DNA of 64,000 nucleotides from Fistularia commersonii (GCA_037954325.1 JBBMNZ010000030.1:7881001-7945000), one strand, 5' to 3'; shown: positions 11,091 through 28,140, counted from the first letter of the stretch. Numbers and translations: made by a program. The notes: generated by a model not told the origin, from the letters alone.

Positions 11091-13479
11091 TGTGTGAAAC
11101 CTCCATTTGTTGTATTTGGCGTCTAATAAGAGGGCGTTTCCATTGCCGCGTAAGATGTGTATGATACCCAAAGCATGTTGTCTATTAAATATCGTCGCCC
11201 TCTTAAAATAATCGCCCAATTGTTTTTTCGAGTTTCTCAAAAAGCACAAAACACTGAGCATGTGCTGGATAAGGAGTTGATTTAGGCATTTAGGTTGATT
11301 TTAAAGAAGGCGATGATATGTAGGATTTATGTTATTTATAACTCTATGGGGAAAGGGAATATATGAAATGAATGAAAGTAGGACCGCTCCAGGCGCAGCC
11401 TCATGGAACAGCCAAGGACTCTCCCACCGCCTAATTCCAACTTCATCAACCGGCCTTCATTAAGCTAAAGTGGCACGGCCATTACACCTCCGTGCAACAC
11501 CCAAGGATCGTCGGCATGTGTCCTCCAGATTATTTCCAAGCCGCTCTCCGCAGCAGCCTTTTGATCAGCCCTTCAAACCTGTGGTAGAGATGCTGCGCAA
11601 AACCTCGTTTTGTCCTACACGTCAGCTCGGCTATGTAAAGCCCCTTCAAGTGACGGTAACGAGATCCCAATTTATTGATTCTAAATTGATTGCTTCATTG
11701 TAACAGATATTTCTATGCTGCAGTCGTTTTCAAACGAGTTATTGAAAACGACTGATTCTATCATTATTTCAATTAAACCGCGGTTAACGTGGGGTCCGGG
11801 AGTGAATGGTGGTATGTCTCTATATGTGGCCTTTGTGATCGCCAGGCTACCGGTCCAGGGTGAACCCCACCTCTCGTCCAATGACAGCGTTGCTAGGTTC
11901 CAGGCGCTCCCAGCAACCCTTTGTACAGGATAAGCAGTATAGCTAATGAATGAATGAGTAGTTAATGTGCCATTCAAATATCTACAAAGTCCAGGAATGG
12001 CTCAAGTTACTTACAGTCAGTGGACATTTTCCCATCTCTGGATCGTGTCCTCATTTTCCATTTTTATCACCGCTGCTTTTACGCTCCTTTGTTTCTGAAT
12101 GTGAATTACACGGTTATGATGTGCCGCTGCACCGGGGCTGACAAATATCACCTGAAATAAACAACCTCTCATAACCTCTCCGATCATCCACCGCGGATGC
12201 CAAAACAAGACGTGATGGATGTGAGCAGAGTGGCGGGCTCGGTATGTATCTTCCTCTTCTTTTTCCTTTTCGACAGCATGCTTTCAGGAAGCGGACGTGC
12301 AAACGATGGAGACACAGCACCCAGCACAGCGTAGGCGAGGCTCCGAGGCCGCTGCCAGAGAGTGGCAGGTGGACTGGCCCCGGGGACTCCTAATGAAGAG
12401 AGTCTGCCTGCCGGATTATCGATCCAGCCCCATCAGCTGATCTGATGCCTGAATGACTGGCAGACCAGACAGGGACTTAATGGGCACCTGGGGCCACACA
12501 CACACGCACACACATGCACGCACGCATGCACGCGTGTATTAATGCCAAATTAATCTGTTTGAATAGATAGCCGCAGGTGAGGGACATTTTGTTTTTTCAC
12601 CGTCAGAAATGTTCTGCTGTCTATTTGAGATCTTTGTATTGGTTGAGCTGCGAGGGCCAATCGGCATCTAAGATACAAGCAGGAGGTTTTCCAGCAGCAT
12701 GAGGGAAAAGGTTAGTGTGTGTGTGGGAGTGGGTGTGTATCCAATGGAAAAGAATCTTCCAGGTCACAGTGGAAGAAAATAAAATCGCCATTATCGATGT
12801 TCCTCCAGTTGTAATCGAATTCTCGAGACTCGGGTTACTGGTAAGACTGGAAATAAGGAACGCTGCACGATGGAAGGAGGGAGGGAAGCAAAGTCCAGCT
12901 ATTTGCCGCCCGGAAAGCAAACCACACGGTCTACCCTGGAAATAGTCGATTCATAGTGATTTTTTTTTTTTTTTGTCCCCGTCAGCCTCGTAAATGCATG
13001 CGTCTCCTTTAAAGAAAAGCACAAGAAAAAACTGAAACAAATGATTGAAAAAACAACTGGATGGAAAATATTGCGGAGATGAGAGCTAGCGTGACAAGTG
13101 GAAATGATATATGATATATACGGAAATATATAAGGGAATCCTCTGAAAACCGGAAGTGCGTTTCAGGAGTGAAGGTTAACATTGATGTCGGTCAGGAAAC
13201 GTTCCCATAATTCACAATAAATTCAATTTAAAATGGAATTGCCAGGATCGGCGGCTTTAATAGAGCACCGATTTTCTTGTGTATGTTCGGGTTTTTGTGC
13301 CTCTGTTATGCAATGAAAGGCTGAGCGGAAAGTGTTGAGATCGGGACTCCGAGGGGTTCTGCCATCTGCCGCCGGACTCTCCGGACTCTCCGTTCTCATT
13401 GTCACCGAGCACAGCTCTTCTCCGGGGCTGACTGCACATTTGCAAAAAAACAACGATTGGGAAAGCGGTATAACTGACC
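11091..13479. other. Intergenic DNA with one SINE fragment, no gene seen
   Basis: Apart from the SINE piece at 11795-11965 there is a CA-rich patch at 12497-12536 and a T-run at 12960. A block at 12340-12490 looks non-repetitive, but nothing identifies it. Confidence 0.45.
11795..11965 (+). mobile_element. SINE 3' half
   Basis: It reads GTGAATGGTGGTATGTCTCT, then CCGGTCCAGGGTGAACCCC, TCCAATGACAGC, CAGGATAAGCAGTATAG and a GAATGAATGA tail. The head is missing. Confidence 0.85.
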
Positions 13480-13730
13480 CGCTCTGACCCGGACCTACGA
13501 AACGACATCCGCCACGGACACTGCCTACAGACTCCAGGCTTTTGGCAAACAGGCTTCCTTCTGCTGGCGCCAAATAATTGGGATTTTGACTCATCAGTCC
13601 AGACCACCTGCTGCCATTTTCCACAGCTCTTGTGTTTTCATGCATAGATGAGTAACTTGGCCTTGATTCTACATTAGAGGAATGGCTTTTTGGCAGCGAG
13701 GCATCCGCGAAGACTGTTTTTGAAAAGACC
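13480..13730 (-). pseudogene. Tc1-like transposase relic, frameshifted and truncated
   Basis: On the minus strand LRGCLAAKKPFL is followed, after a stop and in shifted frames, by WTDESKSQLFGASRRKP. These are two hallmark blocks of Tc1/mariner transposases: the AAKKP linker after the paired DNA-binding region, and the (W/F)TDES.FQLFG block holding the first catalytic aspartate. A weaker SVRGGCRFVG echo of the VKHGGGSVMVWG block follows near 13490. The second D and the final E of the DD34E triad are not visible. The element is dead. Confidence 0.75.
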
Positions 13731-13898
13731 TTTATGTTCACACGAAATACAGTGGATAAGAGTAAAAGTGAAGAGGGGGTCTTTTAGCACAAATATTAGG
13801 AAAAGTGGCAGACATACACAAGTTGTTGATGCTGCTCTTGCACGCATAACAAAAATGTATTTTTGCACTGCCCCTCAACCTCCATCTCTACCTACCAC

Positions 13899-13969
13899 AT
13901 ATTTATATTTATATTTATATTTATATTTATATTTATATTTATATTTATATTTATATTTATATTTATATT
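13899..13969 (+). repeat. Hexanucleotide microsatellite (TTTATA)n, about 12 copies
   Basis: Near-perfect tandem TATATT/ATTTAT units over 71 bp. They keep several frames open, giving meaningless YL/IF repeats. Confidence 0.95.
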
Positions 13970-14802
13970 CCTGGAAATTTTACTGAATATCATTTCATTT
14001 TTACAACCTACATTGTTTTCACTGTGTTCTATAACCATTCCCTGCACAACACATTTCATTCATTTAATTTTATCTGTCTGAATTTATTGTGTTGTTTTGC
14101 ATACTCTTCGTTTAATTTGTATATTTTCTTTTCTCATTTTTTCTAACACACTCACCTACAGCCATGCCCAACACAACCACCCCAGATGCTTCAAGCTCAT
14201 TATTTCCCAGACTGTCAACTCACGGTGTCACAATATTGTCTTTCCCACCCTGCATATTCTCCATGCAAACATCTCTCATCACTCACCCTGTCATTCAGCC
14301 CCTGTGACTCCCACCTTCCCCTGCAGCACACACACTTTAGTCCACAACTGAAACCACTTTCACTTCTTGTTGACGTTATTATTCCACATGTACTTTCCTC
14401 TCATTAAATGGATCGTCAGTGAATCTGAAAGAAAAACAACCAGGTCTCCTGATATGAGCATAACCCTTTTATGCTGGATAACCCTGTGACAACACCTGCT
14501 GTCATCTGTCAACTTGTCCTCCGTCCACGTCTGTTTCCCACATCCGCCGCACACCCGGATGGTGAAAACACACACACGCACCCTGTTGGATCTGCCGATG
14601 TTTAACCCAGATTGCAGATGAATGTTTGGCCAAAACGTCAATATCAGTCTTTAGATCATGTCTTTCATTTGGTTCCCTGTTTGGTTTAACACAGGGTCCT
14701 TTCAAAACTCACACACCCCGCTTCTTCTGCTAGTTTTACACGCACCACATAGTACATAATAACTAACAGTGCATAAAATATTTCATAAAGTATATTGATA
14801 TA

Positions 14803-15060
14803 CTGACTGGCGGTGGTGCGGTGCTTCGCACCTCGGCTTCATAGCACGTAGGACCCTGGTATGATTCCGATAAGGGGACCTTCTGTGTGGAGTCTGCATG
14901 TTCTCCCCGTGTCTGCGTGGGATCTCCGGTTTCCTCTCTGCGATTGACTGACACCAAGTCCGGGGTGTACCCCGTCTGTCGCTCGATGACAGCAGGGATA
15001 GGCTCCAGCATCCCCCGCAACCCTGAGTGCAGGATAAGCGGCAGACGATGAATGAATGGA
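14803..15060 (+). mobile_element. SINE copy, near full length with a middle deletion
   Basis: The tRNA-like head at 14803-14870 is followed by TTCTGTGTGGAGTCTGCATG and TTCTCCCCGTGTCTGCGTGG. It then jumps to the GTACCCCGTC...ATGACAGCAGGGATAGGC 3' segment and a GATGAATGAATG tail. Confidence 0.85.
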
Positions 15061-15079
15061 CGGTATTAATATATTGTAT

Positions 15080-15445
15080 TACGGAGGCAGAGTGGTTCGC
15101 GCTTCTGCTTGGTTTGATTCTGACTGGAGGCCTTTCTGTGAAGAGGCCTTTCCTGTGTCCTCACCATTCCTGTGTGGATTTACAAACATGTTTTTGGTTC
15201 ATTGGAAACTCTGAATTGTCCAGACATGTGGATGAGATGCTGAATAATTGTATGTCTCTATACAACATATGAATGAGAGGGTGAATGGTTGCATGTCTCC
15301 ATATGTGGCCCTGTGATTTACTGGCGACCAGCGTTGAGTGAACTCGGCTTCTCATCCAATCCCAGCCGAGATGGGCTCCACCAACCATGCAACCCTGACT
15401 GCAGGATGAGCTGTATAGATAATGAATACATGAATAAATAAAATG
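15080..15445 (+). mobile_element. SINE copy, full length, directly after the preceding copy
   Basis: The head GGAGGCAGAGTGGTTCGCGC is diverged in the B box. The body has AACTCTGAATTGTCCAGACA, two copies of the GTATGTCTCTAT-type unit and TATGTGGCCCTGTGATTTAC. The tail is ATGAATACATGAATAAATAA. It lies about 20 bp after another copy in the same orientation. Confidence 0.85.
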
Positions 15446-16987
15446 TATTAGATAAACCATATAAACCATATGAACCATATTGGTAAAATATATCAATTTC
15501 TCTTCCTCTCTTCCATATGTAAAGATTACCCTTGTATGGGTGGAAGATAGATATCTATCTATGAATCACATTGAACAAAGTTATCTGATATAAATTCCTG
15601 TCTGCTATTACAACTGACTTGTTAGGCACCTCAATTCTCCCAATACTTTTGTTTTCTCTCATCATCATGTCGTTCTGTTTCCAATGTTTTTTCATATTTG
15701 GTAGAGATTAGAGGGGCCCCTCGTGCAACTCGGTATGTTTGGTGTCTACGTCCAAACCTGTTTGCTGAGCTGTTACACGCAGCTCGTTGTGTCGCTTTGT
15801 GTAATGCATCTAAAGCCTGGCTATCAATTATGAATGATGCGCAGACTTCCTCATCTATCTTTCAGCGCTTTCATTTGTTCAGGTGTTTGACTGCACAAAT
15901 ATTTTTGGATGCTCTCAATCTGTTGTGAGAAATGTACTCGAGCAGCTGCAGCCACCGCTCTATTATGAAGGCGAACGCACCGTAGGCGGCTGGTTTCAAT
16001 ATTCTTCAGGCTGGGTCTATTTATACTGTGTTTTTTTTGTAAGGGGGGCATTACGTGGTGCCTTTTTTTGCTGTCGGTGGTTGAGATAATGATTTTTTTC
16101 ACGCGTTATCAGTTCGTCATGCATGCATGTGTGTGTTTGTATACACCCAGAGCTTGATCTTTGAAGAGAATATCACTGAAGATTACATGTATTATATAAT
16201 GTCTCAAGCCAGACACCTTTTCATTATGTAAACACTGCTTTGTCGTCTCCTGAAAGGAAAGAAAAAATGCATAATTTAAGCATTCGGTGATGTCAGCAAA
16301 GGAAATAAAATGCTTATAAGGTAAAGAGGGATGTAGGAACGTAGAGAGGCACAAGGGTTTGGAGGCCAAGATCGCGGTGAACAGCTGGCACTGAAGATGT
16401 AAAGGTCGTGAAAAACAACAGCAACAAAAATGCCCGCCGTGGTTCACGCAGGCGAAAGCGTTAGTGTGACTGTCACTTTCTACATCCTGTAAAAGTCTGC
16501 GATTAACCCTGCAAAAGGACAAAACCATTAACGTGGGAACTCGCAGTTTGGAAAAGCAACGCACGGCAGGCTGTTGGAACATCCCATAGTTTGAGTGTTT
16601 TCGATTTCTGACCTCGTGTTTCAGCAGTTCCTATATCCCGGCCCCGCCTGTATCTCATGGGTGGCCGACTTTAAACTACAGAAGTGAGAAGTCAGAATTA
16701 ATGGGATCTTATCTAATGTTGTTTTGTAAAGGGGGGTGTGGGTGGGGGGTCTGCCCTCTTACTACTGCTATTTGTTTTATCCTCTAACGAGAGTCATTAT
16801 GGGGTTGACACATCATTAAGTTTGCAGATGACTCTGTCATCATGTCCCTGTTCAGTGACGATGACATTGACCGCAGTCCATTTTACACAATAACTTGTCC
16901 GACAGCAGAGAATTGAGCTGTTCCATTCAATTTTATCCACCATCACACTCTTGATTTGCCTGTAATAGTATTTGGCAAAAGTAATTT

Positions 16988-17300
16988 CAGACTTGGCGGT
17001 GGCGCAGTGGTTAGCGCTTCCGCCTCTCATCCTGGTTCAATTCTGACGAGGGGGGCTCTTTGTGCAGTCACCATGCTCTCCCCTAGTTTGTGCAGGTTTC
17101 CTACGGGCTCTTCGGTTTCCTGCAACAGTCGGAAACATACGGGAGCTTCATCGGAAACCCGAAAATGTCCCTGTGATCGACCAGTAAAGGGTGAACCCCT
17201 CCTCTTGTCCAATGACAGCTGATGCCCAATGACCCCATCGACCCTGAGTGTAGGGGTGTAGGATAAGCGGTATAGATAATGGATAAATAAATGAACAAAA
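16988..17300 (+). mobile_element. SINE copy, full length
   Basis: The best preserved head in the window reads TTGGCGGTGGCGCAGTGGTT then AGCGCTTCCGCCTCTCATCC (A box) and TGGTTCAATTCTGAC (B box). The body and the CAATGACAGCTGATG, GGATAAGCGGTATAGATAAT tail follow. Confidence 0.9.
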
Positions 17301-17620
17301 TATTTTAATCATGGTTGTAACTGTAAATCCTGTCACAAATAGTACTCTCTGTGTACCTTGACTTGACATTACTTATGTCACTATCATATTAATTAGTCAA
17401 TACCTAATTCCTTTTGTTTGAAGTAAACAAACCCCTCACACTGTTTATACATCTTTAAGTCCTTGAGGACACAAGGATCAAAAGTAGACTGCTCACAAAC
17501 AAGGTCGCTTTTTTCAATCAGGACACATGGCTATCAAAGAAAGACCAAGTAAGTATAAAAGTATAAAAGGGTAAAAAAATAAACAAATAAGCAAAACAAA
17601 ACAAAATTAACAAAAAAAAA

Positions 17621-17680
17621 CATATATGTATATATATATATGTATATACACACACCCACACACACACACAAACATATATA

Positions 17681-17732
<52 letters not shown>
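17621..17732 (+). repeat. Compound microsatellite TA-CA-TG with self-complementary arms
   Basis: An AT/TATG part is followed by a (CA)n tract at about 17649-17671, ATATATGTATG, then (TG)n to 17732. The CA and TG arms are complementary, so the tract can fold into a long hairpin and has Z-DNA potential. Confidence 0.95.
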
Positions 17733-17733
<1 letters not shown>

Positions 17734-17820
17734 CACAAGTCTGGCACATCAACAGGGATCACAGGTCTGGCACCTCGACAACTACTTGGATCTGGGTGCA
17801 TTTCTGTGTGGCCCGAAAGT

Positions 17821-17823
17821 GAA

Positions 17824-17876
<53 letters not shown>
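17821..17876 (+). repeat. (GA)n microsatellite
   Basis: About 56 bp of AG/GA purine tract, 90 bp after the TG tract. Purine mirror repeats of this kind can form triplex DNA. Confidence 0.95.
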
Positions 17877-17879
<3 letters not shown>

Positions 17880-20294
17880 GGAGGAAGCGCTAACCCTTTT
17901 TGGATGATAAGGGACTGTCTTGGATTTCAGGAAGTACACAAAGTGTATTTCTCCACAATGCAGTTCACTTTGCTCCGCTATTAGGATGAAGATGTCAGTG
18001 TTCTGCAAACAAACGATGATCAATACAAATGCTGGAGCTCAAAGTATGTGTGTGTGGAGGGAGGGTTATCTCCATGCAGAGTCCATTAGTTCAATCACTG
18101 GTAATGATACACCAGATGCTCTTAACCCTGTGATGCCATGTTTTTTTTTTTTTTTTTTGCGGAGAAACACGCCAATCAGTCCCACGCAGATCTACTCCAG
18201 TGGCTTTTAACCTCCTAAGAGGGCCCTCTTGGCGGATGCAAAGGGGCTGTGTATAATTAATGGCAATGGGATGAAATGGTAGGAGGTCTTGGAGAGCTGC
18301 TGTCCACCCCTTCCATCTCCAAACATGTGCAGGCAGACGAACGTGCACGTGCCTCGTCATCGGCCCTCCAACCGACACGGAAGTGACCGGACGATTAGTT
18401 TTGCTTGCACGACTTATTCTCCATCTCTCTCTCTGATTTTCTCCATTCAACTCTCTTCCTTTATCAACCTTCGATCTTGTGAAAGTGTCTGTAATAACAC
18501 ATTGGCGCTGTTTACACTAGATTTATTTTGTGCGTGAGTGGAATCATGGGTTGATGAGTGTGGGAATCTGCATTTTGGCTACGTGTGTGTGTGTGTGCGT
18601 ACTTGTGCCTGTGAGCATGTCTGTGTATTTTGCATTCACTTTTGTGCGAGCGTATCTTTTCATACCCACTAATTAGAGTGACAGTTTTTATTAATAGTTT
18701 GGGGCTAATGTGCAATAGCGTGACTTCGGCTCCTCTGCTTTACCCTGCTCCCTCGCCACCCCGGGCCCTAATTATCGAGCCGACGATCTGACATCCAACC
18801 ACTAAAACAGAGACGACACATTGACATATTGTCACTTCCGACTTTAGACCGGACTTCTTTGAACCTGGGGTTACGTATTGTTCCACTCTGCCTCCGTTGA
18901 TCTGTTACCTCGGAGCGCGTCTGAGAACTGCTTCGAGATTACACAACAGCGTGATCCAAGTTGGGAATATTTGAACGAACTGTATGACTCTGTGGCTCCT
19001 TTTCAGAAGTTTCTTCCTCCTGGAAGACGTGACTGCAACGCACTATGTAAATGTCTCCATCAAACAACCTGTAACTAGATCTGCTTGACATACGTTGTGT
19101 ATATCTAGTCTGTTTTAACCTACGAGGATGTGGAATTGTTAATGATCAGCCACGCTATGAAGCATCCTCGCTGAAGATGACGGCGGGAGCACTCACTGTA
19201 AGTGTGATTATGTAAGACATAGTTCTTCCTATTACTAAGACTTGACAGTAATCAAAATAGTGTCCTCCCACAGCACAGCCGCAGCCGAAGCTCTTTTGAA
19301 GGCAGTGCCCTACTTTACACAGTCTCTTCCAATATTCTTGATTTAATTTCAAAATGGAATAAGAAAGGCTATGATAACCTCCTCTGACCAGGACAAATGC
19401 AGCATGCCCGTTCAAGATTATCTTTTGTTTCGCTGCACTGGAGGACATCCTTCGCATCGGAGACATGCGGTGTGATTTATCTGTGCATGGAAACAATAGC
19501 TGAGGCTGGATATTCTGGGTACCTCCCGGTGGGGGAACATAATGCACTATGCTTAATGCTTGTCCGTCGGCGATCTAAACCCGCTGTTCGCTTCTCGTCC
19601 TTTTGAATTTTACACTTTTGCCCCGATCATTGCATTCCAGTCACACGTGCTCAGAATTAGTTCTCTGTCCTGTGAGAAAAGTCCACATTCTACTCTTCTT
19701 GTAAAATTGCATGAAATGAAAATAAATGGTCCACTATTGATAACATTGTGCAACATCAGCATTTCAATGATAATGAAATTTCCTTAATACTCGTTATGTC
19801 GAGTTTCACAACAGGTGATTGATGGTTTTCGAGGTGCCGCTTTATTTAAATATGAAGGAATGAATCTCATATGATATTCATACATTCATGCACACAGGGG
19901 TCATGGAACCGTGCCACATGCGGAGTCACTCTTCTATTAACATGTGGAAAAGCTTGCTTGTGTTGCGTTTTAAACACAATCAAACCCGCACCCTTTTTGA
20001 TCATGTATCTCTTTGGTTTGACCTGGAACCCATTGTGCTGAATGTAAATGCTAACAGTTTACATTTCAAGCAGTCAGCAGTCAGCAGTCATAACAACACC
20101 GCCGTCCTATTATCTTATTTCTTATCATTGATTTCCCTGAGATGTAAAAACAGCTCAACTCTTTGTGCAAGATTTTTCAAACCCTTGTCTTCTCTTCTTT
20201 TTCTTTGCCATTCCTAGAGCAATGTCCCCAAAAATTTGACATCGCAGGCCTCAAAAATGCTTCATATCTCAACAAGACAGGGGTTGGGGAAGGG
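17877..20294. other. Intergenic DNA, no gene seen
   Basis: Only short low-complexity runs (T16 at 18141) and TG/CA patches near 18580. Open frames are short and featureless. Confidence 0.45.
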
Positions 20295-20405
20295 TGGCCA
20301 TGGCTCAGCTGGTAGATCGGGGGGCGCCCCTCCAATAGAAAGGTTTGCGGTTGGATTCACGGCTACTCCATGGGCAAGTGTTGAACCCCCAAGGTGCTTG
20401 CAATG
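20295..20405 (+). mobile_element. Head fragment of the second SINE family
   Basis: TGGCCATGGCTCAGCTGGTA is an A-box-like segment. TTTGCGGTTGGATTCACGGC is a degraded B box. CATGGGCAAGTGTTGAACCC follows, overlapping the same element section as the fragment near 10980. It is a 5' fragment ending near 20405, too degraded to be a functional tRNA gene. Confidence 0.65.
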
Positions 20406-20539
20406 AAAATAAATTAAGATTTTGTGTCTAAAAGTGCAAAAACAGTTTAACTTGATTCGATTTCACACTAGAATAAGGTGCAGGTAGCCTAGGAAACAGG
20501 GAAACTCTGCTAATTTACTTTATATCTGCAGGGGCCCGT

Positions 20540-20700
20540 CTGTCTGGACCAATCAGCTCCGAGAAGGGCGGGTTCAAGATGAACACTGGCCAATGGCTAC
20601 AAAGAATACTAAACTGAGACCCAGGTGCGTGTTGTGAACACACCCGGCAGGTTCCGCCGCCGCCGTTGATGATGCTACCGACGCCGGATTTTTTGCGGTA
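20540..20700 (+). promoter_or_regulatory. Promoter-like patch: two CCAAT boxes, a GC box and a splice donor
   Basis: CCAATCAG (20549), GGGCGGG (20566) and GGCCAATGG (20588) lie within 50 bp. A GC-rich CCGCCGCCGCCG-type stretch and GCG|GTAAAC at 20697/20698 follow. Spacing fits an NF-Y/Sp1 promoter with a short first exon. A short frame ATGATGCTACCGACGCCG... reaches TAA at the donor. It could equally be the promoter of an old repeat or retrocopy, and no downstream exon is visible. Confidence 0.35.
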
Positions 20701-24787
<4,087 letters not shown>

Positions 24788-25144
24788 AGAAGACTCATTT
24801 AAGTTTTAAGCTGTCTTAGTGATTTTTTTTTTAGGGTGGAGGAAGTGAGTCAGGTGGCTCTAACTGCGACACTTTTCAGGGACAGGTTCAGGGCACCGAC
24901 TTGTTTTGTTTAGGACCAAGGATGAAGGATGTGTTTAGATGCTTAGCTGACAGCATCAGCATCAGGGCTCACAGAATGCGTTATGTCCATGCATGTCCAC
25001 ACATTGCGGTTCAGATAGTCTTTGAGGGGTGCTACGCTTTAAAAAAAAAAAAAAAAAAGAAAAAAAAGCCCAGTCTGCAGTTTGATCCAGGGGAGCCTGT
25101 CGAGTTTCTTTTTCGAAAAACCCTGCGATGAAAGAAAGCCATAT

Positions 25145-25400
25145 TTCACCTGAAGATTGCACGGCCTCCGGGTCGACGGGCATAACTGGAGTTTCCATCT
25201 GTGATTGCTGAAGTGTTAATATGGCCGTGATTATTTGACTGTGTGCCCCCGCCGTACCGCACAAGTATGTTCCAATTAGAGGTGATATATTGGCTTGACA
25301 TCTCGTTAAGTATGGCGGGGCGGATTGCAGGGGCCGTGATTGAATGCTTAATGAATGATTCATGATCTGAAATGGAATGGACATTTTCATTTGGGCTTCT
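25145..25400. other. Repeat-free block, candidate conserved non-coding element
   Basis: About 250 bp with no low complexity and several homeodomain-type cores (CGTGATTATTTG, CCAATTAGAGG, GCTTAATGAATGATTCATGA). It lies 5 kb upstream of the gabbr2 promoter island. Conservation cannot be seen from one genome, so this is only a candidate. Confidence 0.25.
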
Positions 25401-25839
25401 GCGGCGATTATTAGCCGGACATGTTCCGAAAAAAAAAAAAGAAAACCGAGCGAACGTAGACATTGTTCAGTTGATTGCACCTAGAAATGTATGTGAGCTT
25501 TGTTTTGATTTGAGTTGAGACGGGAGGGTTTTTGGAGCCTTGCTAGAATCTGTCGCTTCTTTCGGATGTCACGGCGGCAGACAAGTGCCGCGGCTTCACG
25601 GGACGATGAGTCCCGATTGTCCTCCGTTTTGTGTTCTCTGCCATGTTTATCTCTGGAGGTTCCACCCATGAATCGCGCACATGTTGCTGTTTATAGATAA
25701 CGCGGGTCGGCTGTATGACTGATAACTTATCTGGGAACTGCATCGGCAGAATATTTGTGTTTGTGGCTTCAATTTCTTCTCTAATAACAATTTTACAATA
25801 ACATCCATTGTTGTGAAGCAATGTTCATGCCCTTTTGTA

Positions 25840-26005
25840 GCATTCATTCGCTCATTCATTGGTTATCGATGCCGCTTATCCTGCATTCAGGAGCCTCTGC
25901 CAGTTGTCATCGGGTGAGAGGTAGGGTTTACCTTGGACCCATGGCTAGCCACTTTAGAGACATACAAGCATTCACCCTACCATTCACACGTCATATAGAG
26001 ACATA
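25840..26005 (-). mobile_element. SINE 3' half
   Basis: It starts TTCATTCGCTCATTCATTGG (tail), then GCCGCTTATCCTGCATTCAG and a reversed body ending in CACACGTCATATAGAGACAT. The head is absent. Confidence 0.85.
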
Positions 26006-28140
26006 GTCCTTTATATTATTTACTTTGTACTTTTTCATGTGTATGCACCTTTACCTATCAATAGATACACATTTGCCCTTTAGATCATGTGGTCATGATG
26101 ATTCAGATCACCTGAGTTTTTCTGCAATTGTGTTGTGAAGGTGTGACAACTAGTGATACTTAATGTACATTTGTGTTACTAAAATATTCAACATTGAGTC
26201 TTTTTCAGTCATGATGGCATAGTTGGGTATTTGAAACCCTGGGTTTTGTACTACTTTATTGGCTTTCAACACACAGTGACCATTGAGTTACTTTAGAATA
26301 AGCAGCAAACGCTCTTTTTCCTGTGAAACTCCAGGAGACATCAGTGTGCCTCCCCACTCCAGAAAAAAATAAAAATATCTTGACCTGACCTTCTCTCAGC
26401 ATGGGGGTGAGTGGATAATGACATAAATTCTCATTTTGGGGTATTCTGTTGTTTCCCTGTGACTGATTGAAGTAGAGTTGCAAAGCCCACAACTCCAGAT
26501 GAAGAGTCAACTTGCTGTCGCGCTGATAGAGGACAAATGTGACCCGGCTGTACGGGTTTGTCGTTTCAAACAGAGAAAAAGATGCTTTTTTTTTTTTTTT
26601 TTTCTTTGCCTGCTTGGAACTATAGGGCTGCTTTTCTGCTTCCTTGGCTGCTGTGACAACGCCCTAATGAATTCAGGTTCGTGCCATGAGCAGGATGTCT
26701 GACGTCTTCTCTGTGAATGCTTCCCGAGCAGGGCCGCGGTACATGCGATCATGACAGGTCTTTTCAGCTCCCACTCATGTGTCAGGCATGATAAGAGAAG
26801 ACCTGTGACCTGACTGACCTGGAACCGGGTCACTGCATTGGTCCCAGGACCAGGTTTAGCTGTAAAGATCTCTGAAACCCACTCAGACGGAGCTGGTGCC
26901 TCAGAGTGGCCGAAAAGCCTGCCAAGTCAGGTTTCGTGATTCCATCGCGTTTATATATTTCACCCGGCACTATTATCCACGCTGCATTTCTACTCCAGTG
27001 CCATCTGAGTGCAGGGAATGTTTTCTGCAGGGAGGCATGTTGTCTTGTGCGAAACAAACAGATGGGATGAATACTTGACCTACTTCTTCATCTGGACCAT
27101 TGTGAATAGAAATGAAGGATGACCACTGGTGGGGGGGCGTGGGTAGGGCGACAGAGCTGTGGTAGGAGTTCCCTGTTCGAATGGGGAAAAAAAGCATAAA
27201 ATATTGTCTGGTTTATGTATTCTTTTCAATTTCCTGCTTAATTTATTCACAGCTTTGTGTACTCACTACTTAAAAAAACTAAAACTTCCCCCAATTCATC
27301 AGCCATTACTCAGCTAACACGACAGACAATCGATTGTAGATATTGAAAGTAATCACCTAGAAATGATGGTGCCCCTCCCTCACCGTGTCCCAGATGGATT
27401 CAAGATGTCTGATTTGGGGGAAATCTTTCATATAAAGAATGCGATTGTCGAAGAGAGAGAGAGAGAGAGGCGGGGAGTGAGAGACAGTGAGAGACCTACA
27501 TATCCCAGCGGTCCTCTGGGGCTGTACCCAGATCCTTTGTGTGTTGTGTTCATGGAGCTGCTTGGCATTGTGATAAATGACCTGTGTTTTAAGAAGCCAA
27601 GAGGGTCCGCTCTGCCATATCAACCATGACAGCTTTATGCTTTAAACCCCTAATGAAGATGGAGGAAATTGGTTGCACCGGAAACCAGGGTTGAGGGATT
27701 GGGAGGGTGGGGGTAGGGATCATATTGTGTTGAGGAGTATTTGCTATGCAAAGGTGGTTTTATAATGTCCATTTTCTGATAGCCAACCTTGCTGCCTATA
27801 GAGTTAATTCACCTGGAAAACTGCTTGCTGGTGGGATATTTCACAGCATTGCGCGCAATGACATCATCCCCTGTAAAACCACTTAAATAAATAAATGACC
27901 AGCCACTGACAAGAGAAGTCCAGCACAGTCCCTTGATTGATTGTCCAAATTGTGGGGAAAATACCAGAAAATATTTATCCAGTGGTCCTCCTTGTAAATC
28001 AGTGATTAATGTACATATGTATGTATGTAATTATATGTATGTATGTACACACCTTTGCTAAAACCGTACTCATCACCTGAAAAATCGATTAAAACAGGCA
28101 AAAATTGACACAAGGAGATAAATAGATAGAGAAATAAGGT
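26006..28140. other. Intergenic DNA, no gene seen
   Basis: Contains a T-run at 26585, a short imperfect hairpin (26752-26764 with 26795-26807, 30-nt loop), a GA patch at 27451-27472 and a TATG patch near 28016-28046. Confidence 0.45.

Noticed and set aside
16988..17060. tRNA gene from the A and B boxes
   Set aside because: The cloverleaf does not close, there is no acceptor-stem pairing or T-terminator at the right distance, and the segment continues into the SINE body. The same holds for the other SINE heads.
26752..26807. MicroRNA-like hairpin
   Set aside because: Only about 12 pairs with a 30-nt loop, too short for a microRNA precursor.
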